A stretch of DNA of 43,412 nucleotides. Source: an uncultured Clostridia bacterium (GTDB lineage: Bacteria; Bacillota; Clostridia; Oscillospirales; Acutalibacteraceae). The stretch spans positions 1 through 43,412 of the forward strand of contig CANPXF010000018.1 in the NCBI GenBank assembly GCA_947585745.1, written 5' to 3'. The position numbers and the translations under genes were made by a program. Position 1 is the first letter of the stretch; each line of letters opens with the position of its first letter. Positions 15,501 through 22,467 of the stretch are shown in pieces. The notes under the pieces were generated by a model. The model ran no database searches. It saw only the letters and a list, made by a program, of their open reading frames with translations, and was not told the origin of the DNA.

Positions 15501-17031
15501 ATGCGCTGAAGAAAAGCTTGATGATAATAACCAATTTGACCTCATAGCTTATAACACATCTGATGTTAAGGTTATCTCCGACGGAAACGGTACGGTAAAT
15601 AAACCGGAAATTAAAAAATATTCTCATACAGTTACCGGCGCGAATGGTGAGGTAAGTGTTGAAAATGTAGAAATCAAGCCTTATATAACAACTGTTGATA
15701 ACGGTTATCAGATTATTTACGCTGAAGGATTTGGATTTAGTTGTACGGCTTCTGTAACTCAGAGCGAACACGCGTTTAAATTCTGGACAAAGAACGGCGA
15801 TAATATTTCTCAGGAAGAATTGCTTGATGTTGAAAATATCGCGGCAGGCGAGACAACATATATGGCAAACTTTGATGTTTCAAATTACACGCTTGACCTC
15901 GTATATCAATTCAAGGACTTTGACTCTAACGCGGCTGGAACTAACGAGTTTGTTGAGGGCTGTTTAAAGAAAGATTATGATAATTACACTCTCCAGACAA
16001 CTGTTACTACAGATGATTTAAAAGCCGCTCAAGACGCGAAAACTAATGAGGAAATTTATGGTACATCTTTAAACAATCTTGCTATAAACTGTACCCCCAA
16101 TGTTGTAAGTAGTTATTATACCTATAACTATCCTGAACAAGAAAATATTTCTGATAATTACAAGTTAGAAGTTAATGATGCTGATAAGACAGCGAAACTT
16201 ACTATTACTCTTGGACAGGAACAAAGAAAGTACAGCGTTTATGTTGGTGCAACTCTTGTTGGAAGTGATTATCACTATCAGGAATCGGTAACCCTTGATG
16301 CTTCAAAATATTGTTCAGGCGGAAGTGATGGTCAAAAATATAAGTGGACTCTCGCGGAAAAAGATATAAATATGGTAGCCGAAGGCAACGATAATATTCT
16401 TTCACTTCAGAAAGAATACACTATTCGTGTTCTTGAAGACAAAATGAGATATAATGTTGAACTTGCAGATGAAAAAGATACTATTGATAAAACGTCTGTA
16501 ATTTCTCCCGCTTACACCGAGGCTTTCTATTCAGATAACACTAAGAGAATTCAGCAAAACTTCTATATCCAGAATAACCTTGAAAACAGAGACGACCTAA
16601 AGGGCGCCGGCAGTTTCTTCTACTATTGGAATGATGATAAAAATCGTGCTGTTAATAATGATGTAAAAAGCTTCTATTTGGAGAATAGTACGGATATGCC
16701 TTCAGCTCTTGAACAGCTTGTAACGAGTAACCTTGATACTTGGCATAACTCTGCTGTAAGCGCAGGCAATCACAAATACTCAGGTACAGTTAATGGTATG
16801 AATTTTACCTATTACAACAAACCAGAAAATGAAGACTTTACTAAAGGTTTACTGCGCTATTCAACTATTAACAGTTGTTGGAACTATATTCTCGCTATTA
16901 ATTCAGTTGCAAACTTTGAGAAATATGGTAACTATTCCTATAGAGTTCACTCGTTCTTCGTGCTGAAGTCAGGTGAGGTAATTGTCAGCAAGACTTATGC
17001 CCAGGCAAAGGTGTATGTTGATAATATCTGA
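12523..17031 (+). CDS. Very large secreted multidomain surface protein
   Basis: 1502 residues. A signal peptide (basic start, then LALLLGVLMLITSIGFG, cleavage probably near ADA at 35-37). An N-terminal strand-rich module (about 40-145) is followed by a Gly-rich linker (GTGGSGGGGTGGGG) and a second module beginning NWYFRGSYG (about 170-280), both looking like carbohydrate-binding or starch-associated beta-sandwiches. Then come extracellular repeat domains with FKGWFS, an Ig-like Big_2-type domain (about 845-925, ending INVTVID), and a helical FIVAR-like segment (about 928-1000). The last ~500 residues are shared with the truncated protein at the window start. No dockerin, LPXTG or membrane anchor is visible, so how it stays on the cell is unclear. 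Probable adhesion or substrate-binding role; inference only. Confidence 0.85.
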   Translation: MKTSLRRASKRTLALLLGVLMLITSIGFGTIITADAVTYYLHYSTNQQPKDYSNHVPMSEGSNGYYYCSFNATQANINYYFSINNSSNSGETTLFGNNNDYSINSGTGVSNAYKGNYGNIQVVQFQVNNAGVVYVGYNPSTNNVKISTNASEVGGTGGSGGGGTGGGGDTSTNWYFRGSYGIEDSNSWDKGLPMTKISNKDEWYIKIDDTSADVEFKVTPNQASWDDSKDLNGNKIKDGDKYLTNYGSNSNIKISKSDLPAYIVTDGKVVWATKDNPDTSATDPTSPTTPVTHEYTVGVATNYENATVIASVKGGSSVSATETDGMKTISKVKEYTEVTFSAKSDGKTEFKGWFSNANPITTGNGGKGYNAVSMDEEFTIPLRSDVKIYALYSNSQDEKNGGIVSGAVYYYSAPEVSIDILDKSGTTILKDNNGKASVGDTITVKANITKESQLYINREIPKSQTPLQYLYNFYEIEKGGEWHLLDSQTGSAAISSDDDPRLTCTTETTFSETSKYCVQAYCVYVDPDDSPFSYGVSQQVTLRSDTEVNTEKVKVYIDFNGHDIQTPTDEEPAIVVTDANDIGRPYKLTKLGSDSSSNIYYADDVVVAYTTKENVNTMKSDFVSINVDGQRVFFDDADQPELSSLLQHKVLWYRADKDASMTTNITQTNYQVDGNMKLEKEHSKFRPYTYRTQSRELSTKRIYLTNNTNLGPGWSKINVVYSLNKAVDMTKEGYSNNHTDYIWFQESMTYSGQNNENPKQDVYYFDLPYNVTAFYFENGSTTSGDKAEVHYKNGSNGDGTGNNNDFEDMNVANAYYFDTRTTLRMWPDDDRPKTPTITNHISDLYVVKGQKNIPITPTSENYTKITYKSNSDSIAKLTVSGNSATLEAIAKGNTTIEMTPSGEVTGAPMKGITEIINVTVIDKDDLRYMIAEAEDIIGKRNIGDEEISKFTQDSYASFESVYNVAVDVYNRSLYNQEEVDTYAKLLREAMENLCAEEKLDDNNQFDLIAYNTSDVKVISDGNGTVNKPEIKKYSHTVTGANGEVSVENVEIKPYITTVDNGYQIIYAEGFGFSCTASVTQSEHAFKFWTKNGDNISQEELLDVENIAAGETTYMANFDVSNYTLDLVYQFKDFDSNAAGTNEFVEGCLKKDYDNYTLQTTVTTDDLKAAQDAKTNEEIYGTSLNNLAINCTPNVVSSYYTYNYPEQENISDNYKLEVNDADKTAKLTITLGQEQRKYSVYVGATLVGSDYHYQESVTLDASKYCSGGSDGQKYKWTLAEKDINMVAEGNDNILSLQKEYTIRVLEDKMRYNVELADEKDTIDKTSVISPAYTEAFYSDNTKRIQQNFYIQNNLENRDDLKGAGSFFYYWNDDKNRAVNNDVKSFYLENSTDMPSALEQLVTSNLDTWHNSAVSAGNHKYSGTVNGMNFTYYNKPENEDFTKGLLRYSTINSCWNYILAINSVANFEKYGNYSYRVHSFFVLKSGEVIVSKTYAQAKVYVDNI

Positions 17032-17089
17032 TATAATTAAACATTAGAATATTTATAATTTCAACATATTTTGTTTTCATAAATTTCTC

Positions 17090-17124
17090 AACAAGAGGGA
17101 TCGCTTTATGCGGTCCCCCTTGTT
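17090..17124 (+). terminator. Stem-loop terminator after the 1502-residue protein gene
   Basis: AACAAGAGGGATCGC pairs with GCGGTCCCCCTTGTT, with minor mismatches and a short loop. There is little T-run on the plus strand. Confidence 0.65.
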
Positions 17125-17142
17125 CAACTTAAATTATTTTAC

Positions 17143-17171
17143 TTGACTATTTATATTTTAAATTGTATAAT
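17143..17171 (+). promoter_or_regulatory. Promoter of the LRR-dockerin gene
   Basis: TTGACT (17143-17148), a 17-nt spacer and TATAAT (17166-17171), 25 nt before the start codon. Confidence 0.8.
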
Positions 17172-17196
17172 ATTTATATAGTTTAGGAGTGATATT

Positions 17197-18432
17197 ATGA
17201 AAATACCTGCAAAAATTATGTCGCTTATAATTACTGTTTCTATGATAATCGGAATTTTGTTTGTTTCTGTAATATCAGGTTCGGCAGTAGTTGTAATTAA
17301 GGACGGAGATTATTCATATGTAAGAAATTCAGATGGAACCTATATGCTTTATCACTACGACGGAACTGATACTGACTTAATTCTGCCTGAAGAAGCTTTT
17401 GGAAAACCGGTTTCAGGTATCTATAGCCAGTGTTTTGAGAAAATGAATATTACTTCCGTATCTATTCCTGATTGTTATACATCTATTGGAGAAAGCGCGT
17501 TTTACGGTTGCGAAAGTTTAAAATCTATTTATATTCCCGAAAGTATTACTTCTATAGGAGATATGGCGTTTAACAGTTGTACCTCGCTTTCTTCATTTGA
17601 AATTTCTGAAAATACTTCCATTACAACACTCCCTTACGCGGTGTTCCAGGGCGATACCGCATTGACCTCGTTTGATATTCCCAAAAGTATTAATACAATT
17701 TCAAGCAACGCGTTTTTTAATACAGGTTTATCTTCAATTGTAATTCCTGATACTGTAAAAACTATGGGTTCATATGTTTTTAGCAAATGCTCAAAGCTTA
17801 CCGCTGTTACTCTGCCCCAAGGAATAAAAGATATTAAAGGATATACTTTTAATGAGTGTACTTCGTTAACTGACGTTAATATACCCTCAACCGTGACTTT
17901 AATCTCTGATTACGCGTTTTATGGCTGTTCGTCGCTAATAAGCGTTGTACTTCCCGAAAATCTAACTGAAATAGGTAATAGAACATTTAAAAACTGTACG
18001 TTGCTATCTTCAATAGATTTACCTAATACACTTGTAAAAATCGGCAATAGTGCTTTTGAGGAAGCGAGTTCTCTGAAAGAAATTTTTGTTCCCGACTCTG
18101 TAACTAATATCGGCGGAAACGCGTTCTTTCCTATGGGTGTTCAAAATAAGCTCACTATAACCTGCTATGAGGGTTCTTTTGTGGAAGGTTATTGCGCTGA
18201 AAATTATATAGAAAAAGTTAATGTAATAAAAAAAATTATCGGCGACGCTAACATTGACGGAGAGGTAAATATTTCCGATGTAACGGCTATTCAGCGTTAC
18301 AGGATAGGGGAAGATACTATCAGCACCTACAGAGCAAAGGGACTTGCCGACGTAAACGGCGACGGAAAGGTTACAATCCGCGACGCGACAAAAATTCAGA
18401 TGTATATCGCTAAAATGATTACCGAATTTTAA
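17197..18432 (+). CDS. Secreted leucine-rich-repeat (LRR_5/BspA-type) protein with dockerin
   Basis: 411 residues. The signal peptide is KIMSLIITVSMIIGILFVSV, cleaved near GSA. Residues about 65-335 hold roughly ten BspA-like leucine-rich repeats, seen as recurring SI-x-x-x-AF-x-x-C-x-SL and xLPxxLxxIG patterns; this fold is used for adhesion or protein binding. The C-terminus (about 347-408) is a type-I dockerin with two calcium loops, DANIDGEVNISD and DVNGDGKVTIRD, each followed by a helix (TAIQRY; TKIQMYIAKM). The protein should therefore dock on a cohesin scaffoldin outside the cell. The start is the ATG after AGGAGTG. It is monocistronic, with its own promoter and terminator. Confidence 0.92.
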   Translation: MKIPAKIMSLIITVSMIIGILFVSVISGSAVVVIKDGDYSYVRNSDGTYMLYHYDGTDTDLILPEEAFGKPVSGIYSQCFEKMNITSVSIPDCYTSIGESAFYGCESLKSIYIPESITSIGDMAFNSCTSLSSFEISENTSITTLPYAVFQGDTALTSFDIPKSINTISSNAFFNTGLSSIVIPDTVKTMGSYVFSKCSKLTAVTLPQGIKDIKGYTFNECTSLTDVNIPSTVTLISDYAFYGCSSLISVVLPENLTEIGNRTFKNCTLLSSIDLPNTLVKIGNSAFEEASSLKEIFVPDSVTNIGGNAFFPMGVQNKLTITCYEGSFVEGYCAENYIEKVNVIKKIIGDANIDGEVNISDVTAIQRYRIGEDTISTYRAKGLADVNGDGKVTIRDATKIQMYIAKMITEF

Positions 18433-18446
18433 TAATTTTAAATGTT

Positions 18447-18474
18447 AAAAGCAACCGTTCGGTTGCTTTTTTCT
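18447..18474 (+). terminator. Rho-independent terminator
   Basis: AAAAGCAACC/GGTTGCTTTT with a GTTC-type tetraloop and a T-rich tail, after the LRR-dockerin gene. Confidence 0.92.
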
Positions 18475-18538
18475 TTTGTATGTTATATAATATCTGTAGC
18501 TTAATATTGAGTTTACCGATTAGAATTGAGGAATATTT

Positions 18539-18802
18539 ATGAAAATCAGAGATGATTTTATTTTAAGAAAAATTTCAGATTCCTATGTCGTTGTGCCTGT
18601 CGGAAAGGCTGTTGTCGATTTCAGAGGTATGGTCAATCTTAATGAAAGCGGTGCGTTGCTTTTTAAAACCCTGCAAAACGGAGCCGATGAAAAAGAGCTT
18701 GTCAGGGTTCTGCTCAATGAATATGATGTGGACAAGAGCGTCGCTGAAAAAGACGTGAAAAACTTTTTATCTAAAGTAAAGGACGCTGGAATTTTTGAAT
18801 AA
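18539..18802 (+). CDS. PqqD-family (RRE-like) protein
   Basis: 87 residues. It matches the PqqD/HPr-rel-A fold, a small winged-helix domain that in peptide maturation systems binds the leader of the precursor peptide. Features: an N-terminal strand pair (FILRKISDSYVVVPVG), VDFRGMVNLNESGALLFKTL (the NESGALL(F/I)W motif of the family) and a C-terminal helix-turn-helix (VRVLLNEYDVDKSVAEKDVK). It overlaps the next gene by 8 nt. A possible promoter lies at about 18462-18489 (TTGCTT, 16 nt, TATAAT). No radical SAM enzyme or obvious precursor is adjacent. Confidence 0.85.
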   Translation: MKIRDDFILRKISDSYVVVPVGKAVVDFRGMVNLNESGALLFKTLQNGADEKELVRVLLNEYDVDKSVAEKDVKNFLSKVKDAGIFE

Positions 18803-19253
18803 AACATTAAGCTTAGAGGAGCTTTTGCCGATTATGCGCGAACAGCTCGATAACGGCAAAACCGTTTCCTTTGTACCAAAGGGCAACAGTATGCGTCCTA
18901 TGCTCGGGGATTCAACGGATTTGGTTATTTTGAAGAAGCCCGACGGTAAGCTTAGAATATCCGACGTTGCGCTGTATTACCGCCGTGAAACCGAACAGTA
19001 TTCCATTCACCGCCTTGTAGGTTATCAAAGAGACGGTTCGTATATTATGCTCGGTGATAATAATTATTCCAAGGAATATAATATTAAATCTGACGATGTT
19101 ATTGCGGTTGTAACGGCGTTTTATCACAAGGGTAAAATGTACGAGGTTACCCACCCGCTTTACAGGCTGTATTGCGAAACGCTTTTTTATATCAGACCCG
19201 TGCGCAGGCTGTATATACTCTTAAAAAGCAAAATACATAAGGCTTTAACGTAA
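18795..19253 (+). CDS. S24/S26-type signal-peptidase-like protein
   Basis: 152 residues. It has the S26 fold core: the serine motif in PKGNSMRPML, and YSIHRLVGYQRDG where His takes the place of the general-base Lys, as in SipW/ER-type signal peptidases. The third motif, LGDNN, is also present. Unlike true signal peptidases it has no N-terminal membrane helix, so it may act in the cytoplasm or at the membrane face. TTG is the probable start (TTGAATAAAAC, overlapping the PqqD stop); the overlap implies translational coupling. PqqD/S26-like pairs are known from clostridial genomes. Substrate unknown; processing of a short peptide is a hypothesis. Confidence 0.82.
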   Translation: MNKTLSLEELLPIMREQLDNGKTVSFVPKGNSMRPMLGDSTDLVILKKPDGKLRISDVALYYRRETEQYSIHRLVGYQRDGSYIMLGDNNYSKEYNIKSDDVIAVVTAFYHKGKMYEVTHPLYRLYCETLFYIRPVRRLYILLKSKIHKALT

Positions 19254-19269
19254 ATTAATTACAACAAAA

Positions 19270-19303
19270 AGGGCGTATAGGATTAAACCTATCGCCCTGA
19301 ATT
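19270..19303. terminator. Terminator between the peptidase-like gene and mscS-like gene
   Basis: An AGGGCG..ATAGG/CCTAT..CGCCCT stem between convergent genes, followed by ATTTTAT on the plus strand and by TTTTTGTTG on the minus strand. Confidence 0.82.
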
Positions 19304-19331
19304 TTATACTCGTCAGTAGTTTTAAACCGAG

Positions 19332-20132
19332 TCAGTTCTTTTGAATATGTATATCAAGCTGATTGTACGGAATCGGAATATTATTTTTGTCAAAAGCTTT
19401 TTTTATTCCCTCGGTTAAGCCGTAGTAAACGTTCCAGTAATTTTCAAACTGAGTCCAAACGCGTACAGCCAAATTAACGGAGCTTTCACCGAAGTTTTCA
19501 AGCTTTACTTTAGGGGAGAATTTTTCATTTTCAATAATGTTGTCAATATTTTTTATTGTTTCAAAAATAACCTTCTTAACCTCGTCAATATCGGCGTCGT
19601 AACCTACGGGAACAAAAAGCTCAACTCTTATTTCGGGATTTTTAGTATAGTTGTTGACCTCGGTACCTGTTATATTGCTGTTAGGTATTACGACATTAGT
19701 GTCGTCGTAGGTTCTGATATATGTGTGCATAATATCAATTTTTTCAACAAAGCCCTTGTGGTCGCCGAATTCAATAAAATCTCCTGTAACAAACGGACGT
19801 GTAAACAGTATAACAATTCCGCTCGCTATGTCGGACAAGCTGTCTTTCAGAGCCAAAGCTAACGCCGCCGCCGCCGCGGAAAATCCGGCGATAATTCCGG
19901 TTGTTGAAACATTCAGCTCGGAAAGCGCGCTTATCGAGATGATTATATATCCCGTAATTTTTATACATCTGCTGAAAAATGAGCAGAGTGATTTGTCCAT
20001 TCCAACCTTAACCATTACTTTTTTTGAAATATTTACAATTATTTTTATCACAATTAACCCGACTGCCACAATAATCAGGGCAAACGCCAGTTTAATCATT
20101 AAATCAATTGAAAGGCTATGCAGTTTTTCCAT
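19332..20132 (-). CDS. MscS-family small-conductance mechanosensitive channel
   Basis: About 266 residues from the ATG at 20132; GGGTG lies 6 nt upstream. A GTG at 20141 is in frame but overlaps the ribosome binding site. There are three membrane helices: about 10-35, 50-72 and a pore-lining TM3 rich in Ala/Gly (GIIAGFSAAAAALALALKD). The beta domain follows with the signature DIASGIVILFTRPFVTGDFI and VVIPNSNITG. It releases osmolytes under membrane tension during osmotic downshift. It is a single gene, divergent from the MATE exporter. Confidence 0.92.
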   Translation of the reverse strand: MEKLHSLSIDLMIKLAFALIIVAVGLIVIKIIVNISKKVMVKVGMDKSLCSFFSRCIKITGYIIISISALSELNVSTTGIIAGFSAAAAALALALKDSLSDIASGIVILFTRPFVTGDFIEFGDHKGFVEKIDIMHTYIRTYDDTNVVIPNSNITGTEVNNYTKNPEIRVELFVPVGYDADIDEVKKVIFETIKNIDNIIENEKFSPKVKLENFGESSVNLAVRVWTQFENYWNVYYGLTEGIKKAFDKNNIPIPYNQLDIHIQKN

Positions 20133-20211
20133 ATCTATCACCCTTTACAATTATAAGTAATAATTTAGATTTTGTAAATAGGCTTATTATTAGAATATCA
20201 GAGGTATTAAA

Positions 20212-21564
20212 TTGAAAGCAAAGAAACAGATTTCGCAATACGACAAAATGACAAAAACTCCTGTATCATCACTTATAGTCAGACTTTCCGTTCCGACTGT
20301 TATCAGTATGATGATTACAAATATTTATAATCTCGCCGATACGGCTTTTGTCGGACGGATTTCAAACAGCGCGAGCGGCGCCGTCGGTATAGTATTCGGA
20401 TTTATGGCGATTATACAGGCGATAGGCTTTATGATGGGAAACGGTTCGGGCAGTATTATATCGCGGCTACTCGGAAAAAAAGACAATAAAAACGCAACTA
20501 TAATTGCGTCTACAGGATTTTTCTTTTCAATATTTTTTGGCGCGCTTATCTCTCTCGTATCCTTTTTGACGCTCGATTACCTTGTTATGATTTTGGGAAG
20601 TACAGAAACTATCGCGCCCTACGCAAAGGATTATATAACATATATTCTGATTGCCTCGCCGTTTATGACTGCCGATTTTCTTATGAATAATATACTCCGC
20701 TATGAGGGTAAGGCAACCTTCGGAATGATTGGACTGTCTGTAGGAGCGATACTTAATATCATAGGCGACCCGATTTTTATGTTTATTTTTAATCTTGGAA
20801 TTTCGGGCGCGGGAATTTCCACAATGATTTCCCAAATAATAAGCTTTTTTATACTGTTGAGTATGTTTTTGCGGGGAAAAACCGTATGCAAATTTTCAAT
20901 TAAAAAAATAAACGTTAAGTGCTTATACGCAATTATTACAACAGGACTTCCGAGCCTTTTACGCCAAGGATTAAACAGCTTTGGCACGGTTCTTTTAAAC
21001 ACAAGCGCGTCTCTATACGGCGACGCGGCGGTTGCGGCAATGAGTATAGTTTCAAGGGTGATTTTCTTTGCGTTTTCCATAGCCCTCGGGGTGGGCCAGG
21101 GATTTCAGCCCGTATGCGGTTTTAACTTTGGCGCGAAAAAGTTTGACCGTCTGAAAAAAGCTTTTATTTTTACGCTTGCGCTTTCGCAGATTTTTATTAT
21201 ACTGATGTCGGTTATAATTTTTATTTTTCCCGGAGATATAATAAGAATATTCAGAAACGACAGCGCAGTTGTGGAAATAGGCGCCCGCGCGCTTGTACTT
21301 CAGGGAATATCTCAGCTTTTTATGCCGTTTTGTATGCTTGTTGAATTAACGCTCCAATGCGTTGGAGAGCGTTTTAAAGCGTCTTTTCTCTCGACCTTAA
21401 AGAGCGGTTTGTTTTTTATTCCTCTTTTGTTTCTGCTCCAAAGTATCCGAGGATTAAGCGGTATTCAGGAAGCTCAGCCCCTGGCGGTTATCCTGTCTTT
21501 TATACCGTCAGTTATTTTCGCCGTGAGCTTCTTTAGAAAGCTGACTTATAAATTGGAAGAATAA
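20212..21564 (+). CDS. MATE-family multidrug/Na+ exporter
   Basis: 450 residues with about 12 hydrophobic helices in two related halves. MATE signatures are TKTPVSSLIVRLSVPTVISM, NLADTAFVGRI near the start and GVGQGFQPVCGFNFGAKK in the second half. Members export drugs or metabolites in exchange for Na+ or H+. The start is TTG (AGAGGTATTAAATTG). It stands alone between the divergent mscS-like gene and the CHAP hydrolase. Substrate is not predictable from sequence. Confidence 0.92.
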   Translation: MKAKKQISQYDKMTKTPVSSLIVRLSVPTVISMMITNIYNLADTAFVGRISNSASGAVGIVFGFMAIIQAIGFMMGNGSGSIISRLLGKKDNKNATIIASTGFFFSIFFGALISLVSFLTLDYLVMILGSTETIAPYAKDYITYILIASPFMTADFLMNNILRYEGKATFGMIGLSVGAILNIIGDPIFMFIFNLGISGAGISTMISQIISFFILLSMFLRGKTVCKFSIKKINVKCLYAIITTGLPSLLRQGLNSFGTVLLNTSASLYGDAAVAAMSIVSRVIFFAFSIALGVGQGFQPVCGFNFGAKKFDRLKKAFIFTLALSQIFIILMSVIIFIFPGDIIRIFRNDSAVVEIGARALVLQGISQLFMPFCMLVELTLQCVGERFKASFLSTLKSGLFFIPLLFLLQSIRGLSGIQEAQPLAVILSFIPSVIFAVSFFRKLTYKLEE

Positions 21565-21620
21565 TTAGCAATTTTTTCCGCATAATATTACTACCTGATT
21601 TTAACAAAAAAGGTGGTAAT

Positions 21621-22382
21621 ATTATCAGATTAAGAATTTTTAAACGACGTTTGCTGATTGCGATTTTCAGCTTTGGTATAATTGCGTCGCTGGTTTGTTT
21701 TTCAGTAGGAATAAATAATAGGGAAGAGAAAAGTTTTTCTCCGAGAATGACAGCGCCCGAGTATACGAATTATTATTATTACAACGGTAATATTTTTTAT
21801 AACAGCGGTTTCGGAATGCCTAACTGTACGGCGTATGCGTGGGGGAGGATTTATGAGCTTTTGGGCAAAGAGCCCAGGCTTTCGACTTCAAACGCGCGGG
21901 ACTGGTTCAATTATAATCGTGAGAATAATTATTACAGCTACGGTAAAACACCTAAGCTTGGAGCGGTAGCTTGTTTTGATAATGATGACGGAGGACACGT
22001 TGCGGTTGTTGAGGATATAAACAACGGTACTGTAACGTTCTCAAATTCAGCGTATATGGGAGAGAATTTTTATCTTTCATACGCCGATGTAAACGATAAA
22101 AACCCGGGACAGAAGGGCTGGAAATTTCAGGGTTATATTTATCCCGATGATTTTTCTGATGATAGCGAAAGCCTCAACTCAACACGGGTTATCAGCGCCG
22201 AAGACGGTCTGAATCTTCGGGAATATGCGGGACTTAGCGCCGATGTTATAGATATAATTCCGAAAAAATCTCAGATATTTATAACAAGTGTTTTTAAATC
22301 TGACGGCTATCTTTGGGGAAAAACTCATTACAACGGTAATATCGGTTACTGTGTAATAGATTATACGCTCTCCGTCTTTTAA
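21621..22382 (+). CDS. Secreted CHAP-domain amidase/endopeptidase with SH3 domain
   Basis: I start it at ATT 21621 because AAGGTGG (21610-21616) is the only good ribosome binding site and because this start supplies the basic n-region (RLRIFKRR) before the hydrophobic segment IAIFSFGIIASLVCFSV. A start at TTG 21651 would lack both. The CHAP domain (about residues 55-175) has its nucleophile Cys in GMPNCTAYAWGR and its His in GGHVAVVEDI, as in peptidoglycan amidases/endopeptidases. A bacterial SH3 domain (about 188-253: GLNLREYAG, GYLWGKTHYNGNIGY) probably binds the wall. A cell-wall remodelling role is likely. It is monocistronic with a terminator. Confidence 0.85.
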   Translation: MIRLRIFKRRLLIAIFSFGIIASLVCFSVGINNREEKSFSPRMTAPEYTNYYYYNGNIFYNSGFGMPNCTAYAWGRIYELLGKEPRLSTSNARDWFNYNRENNYYSYGKTPKLGAVACFDNDDGGHVAVVEDINNGTVTFSNSAYMGENFYLSYADVNDKNPGQKGWKFQGYIYPDDFSDDSESLNSTRVISAEDGLNLREYAGLSADVIDIIPKKSQIFITSVFKSDGYLWGKTHYNGNIGYCVIDYTLSVF

Positions 22383-22391
22383 ATTTCAGCA

Positions 22392-22437
22392 AAAAACGTT
22401 TATGTTACATCCTTTCGGATACAGCATAAACGTTTTT
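22392..22437. terminator. Bidirectional terminator between CHAP and C1-peptidase genes
   Basis: A long stem AAAAACGTTTATG/CATAAACGTTTTT with an inner ATCC/GGAT hairpin, T-run on one strand and A-run on the other, between convergent genes. Confidence 0.88.
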
Positions 22438-22467
22438 ATATTTCCGCGTAAACTATTATATTAACCT

